This document shows, piece by piece, positions 6,239 to 6,852 of a DNA stretch of 6,852 nt. Origin of the DNA: CAYGZM01 sp964354365 (GTDB lineage: Bacteria > Planctomycetota > Phycisphaerae > Sedimentisphaerales > Anaerobacaceae); the NCBI GenBank assembly GCA_964354365.1, contig CAYGZM010000176.1, positions 1 to 6,852 of the forward strand, given 5' to 3'. Made by a program: the position numbers and the translations under genes. The notes under the pieces are model-generated. The model was not told where the DNA came from. It saw only the letters and a program-made list of their open reading frames with translations, and searched no databases. Every line of letters starts with the position of its first letter. Position 1 is the stretch's first letter.

Positions 6239-6437
6239 CGTAGCGTTCGTTATTTGTATCGAGGTCTTCTCCGAGCGACTGTCTCAGTTTACCGGCGTCG
6301 ATTTTCCCTTCAACGAAAACCTCCGGAAACCGGCTCTTCAGCAATTCCGAAAGTTCCTTCTGCGGGCTTAAGGAGCTGCCGTTTACTCTGTCTGGCTTTC
6401 TTGACTTCCCCGCGGGTTTTGAAGCTCGCTTTGTCAT
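6228..6437 (-). CDS. mod: Mod N-terminal segment (69 residues) ending at the in-frame amber
   Basis: The product runs MTKRASKPAGKSRKPDRVNG through a Lys/Arg-rich tail, then helices around LSPQKELSELLKSRFPEV and KIDAGKLRQSLGEDL, and ends NNERYGLS. This is the usual N-terminal region of type III Mod proteins, which normally runs on without a break as YGLSWAGK. The ATG at 6437 is preferred because AGGGGG (6442-6447) lies 4 nt upstream. The frame is also open to a GTG at 6515, but the extra residues do not resemble Mod. Alone, this piece has no catalytic motif. Confidence 0.8.
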   Translation of the reverse strand: MTKRASKPAGKSRKPDRVNGSSLSPQKELSELLKSRFPEVFVEGKIDAGKLRQSLGEDLDTNNERYGLS

Positions 6438-6441
6438 TTTG

Positions 6442-6447
6442 CCCCCT
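6442..6447 (-). promoter_or_regulatory. Shine-Dalgarno AGGGGG of mod
   Basis: AGGGGG on the minus strand, 4 nt before the ATG at 6437, a slightly short spacing. It favours this start over the GTG at 6515 and the ATG at 6503. Confidence 0.55.
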
Positions 6448-6533
6448 AACCGGTCCTGTTGGATTCCAATTTCTCCGCCATTTCGCAATTTCCTAAAAAA
6501 CATCCCTGTCAGCACACGAATATGTAAAAACGT

Positions 6534-6562
6534 AGCTTACCACGCCGCCCTCTACGAGTCAA
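6534..6562 (-). promoter_or_regulatory. Probable sigma70-type promoter of the mod operon
   Basis: TTGACT (6557-6562) matches the -35 consensus at five of six bases. After a 17-bp spacer comes TAAGCT (6534-6539), a weak -10, preceded by TGG, which gives an extended -10 (TGn). The start of transcription would be near 6528, leaving a leader of about 90 nt before the ATG at 6437. No other promoter is obvious within the operon. Confidence 0.5.
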
Positions 6563-6627
6563 GGCCATTCCGCACAAAATGACGGCTTCATAATGTGAAT
6601 TTCTTCCTTTTCCTCTCCTTGTCCCGC

Positions 6628-6648
6628 TTCACGCTTCACGCTTCACGC
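6628..6648. repeat. Heptamer tandem repeat TTCACGC x3
   Basis: Three perfect copies of TTCACGC, identical to the tract at 708-728 on the other side of the operon. Confidence 0.75.
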
Positions 6649-6706
6649 TCTCCTTGTCCCAGCGCTTCCCCGCTCCCCGCTTCACGCTTCACGCTCTCCT
6701 TGTCCC
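6632..6706. repeat. Pair of 29-bp direct repeats
   Basis: The 29 bp at 6632-6660 recur exactly at 6678-6706, 46 bp on. Each copy holds two full TTCACGC heptamers followed by TCTCCTTGTCCC. The spacer is AGCGCTTCCCCGCTCCC. Confidence 0.7.
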
Positions 6707-6817
6707 GCTCCCCTTGCCCCGAGCTTACCCGCCCCGGCGCCCTCCCCCGCCGCACGCTCCACGCTTCCCGCTTGCCCGCCCAAGTACCGCCGGGCAGCCT
6801 CACGATGTCCTCTGCGA

Positions 6818-6852
6818 TTAAATAACCGCCTGCTCCAAAACCTCATTTCGTA
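6818..6852 (-). CDS. Possible last residues of an upstream gene (very weak)
   Basis: One minus-strand frame entering from the right edge reads RNEVLEQAVI and then TAA at 6818-6820. The residues look coding-like, and the repeat-rich DNA begins just past the stop. Ten codons cannot prove a gene, and a second minus frame is also open to the edge. Confidence 0.2.
   Translation of the reverse strand, partial: RNEVLEQAVI

Larger units (their letters stand above)
4317..6437 (-). pseudogene. mod: Whole mod gene, interrupted by an in-frame TAG at codon 70
   Basis: Read as one frame, the gene has 706 codons before its terminal TAG, a normal Mod length. Codon 70 (6228-6230, CTA on the plus strand) is TAG. 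The sequence on either side matches Mod in the same frame: NNERYGLS before it, and AGKSECFHHIQETTTATLKP after it. Relatives carry Trp at this position, so one G-to-A change in TGG explains it. No ATG, GTG or TTG lies in frame between the amber and codon 127, so reinitiation could not recover the conserved GDNLEVL block. The rest of the gene shows no further decay, which suggests a recent mutation, a suppressed codon, or a sequence error. Res downstream is intact. Confidence 0.75.
6563..6852. other. C/T-rich non-coding region upstream of the operon
   Basis: No supported gene. The plus strand is strongly C/T-rich from about 6600 to 6780 and is built from TTCACGC heptamers, CTCCTTGTCCC blocks and CCCGC steps. 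A 76-codon plus-strand frame here translates the repeats (SRFTLHASR) and is not credible. Confidence 0.65.

Noticed and set aside
6228..6515. GTG start at 6515 for mod (26 extra residues)
   Set aside because: The extra residues do not resemble Mod, no Shine-Dalgarno precedes the GTG, and the ATG at 6437 has AGGGGG upstream.
6632..6706. Possible CRISPR array
   Set aside because: Only two copies with a 17-bp spacer made of the same low-complexity sequence, and no cas genes in the window.
6595..6825. Plus-strand 76-codon frame
   Set aside because: It translates TTCACGC repeats as repeated SRFTLHASR-like peptides; the composition reflects repeat DNA rather than a gene.

Overview
The window carries one minus-strand operon for a type III restriction-modification system. 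In transcription order it is mod (6437 to 4317), a small four-helix-bundle gene (4262 to 3648) and res (3651 to 1018). The left edge holds the start of a minus-strand gene for a secreted or anchored protein (279 to 1, continuing off the edge). Repeat-rich non-coding DNA flanks the operon on both sides. No plus-strand gene looks real. I see no rRNA, tRNA, CRISPR array, transposase or integrase.

The organism cannot be named from this sequence. Moderate GC, interspersed GTCAT...ATCT hairpin repeats, heptamer repeats and (TCGGACNNG)n repeats translated as Ser-Asp-X, together with a secreted protein containing an LDPNKVAAAVRAFPGLE stretch, suggest an uncultured free-living bacterium. Planctomycetota (Phycisphaerae-like) is my best guess, held weakly.

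Region by region: 1-279 is the exported protein. 280-905 is a mosaic of at least seven short repeat tracts with a good -10 box for the left gene. 906-1010 is a doubtful 34-codon ORF. 1018-3651 is an intact Res helicase/nuclease. 3648-4262 is a four-helix protein of the S23/IVP-Avd superfamily that overlaps res by ATGA. 4317-6437 is Mod. 6438-6562 is its leader and promoter. 6563-6852 is C/T-rich repeat DNA.

Mod would be a near-complete beta-class adenine methyltransferase, but codon 70 is an in-frame TAG where relatives have a conserved Trp (YGLS-W-AGK). Homology continues in the same frame on both sides, so this is a nonsense change, not a frameshift. Res needs Mod for target recognition, so the system should be silent unless the amber is read through, suppressed, or polymorphic in the population.

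A 9-bp repeat occurs five times. It lies between mod and the four-helix gene, at the four-helix/res junction, inside a loop of each of those two proteins (always in frame), and in the left intergenic region. Mod's terminal codon is also TAG, and the frame stays open from there into the four-helix gene. Amber readthrough would therefore give a Mod-(Ser-Asp-X)n-four-helix fusion.
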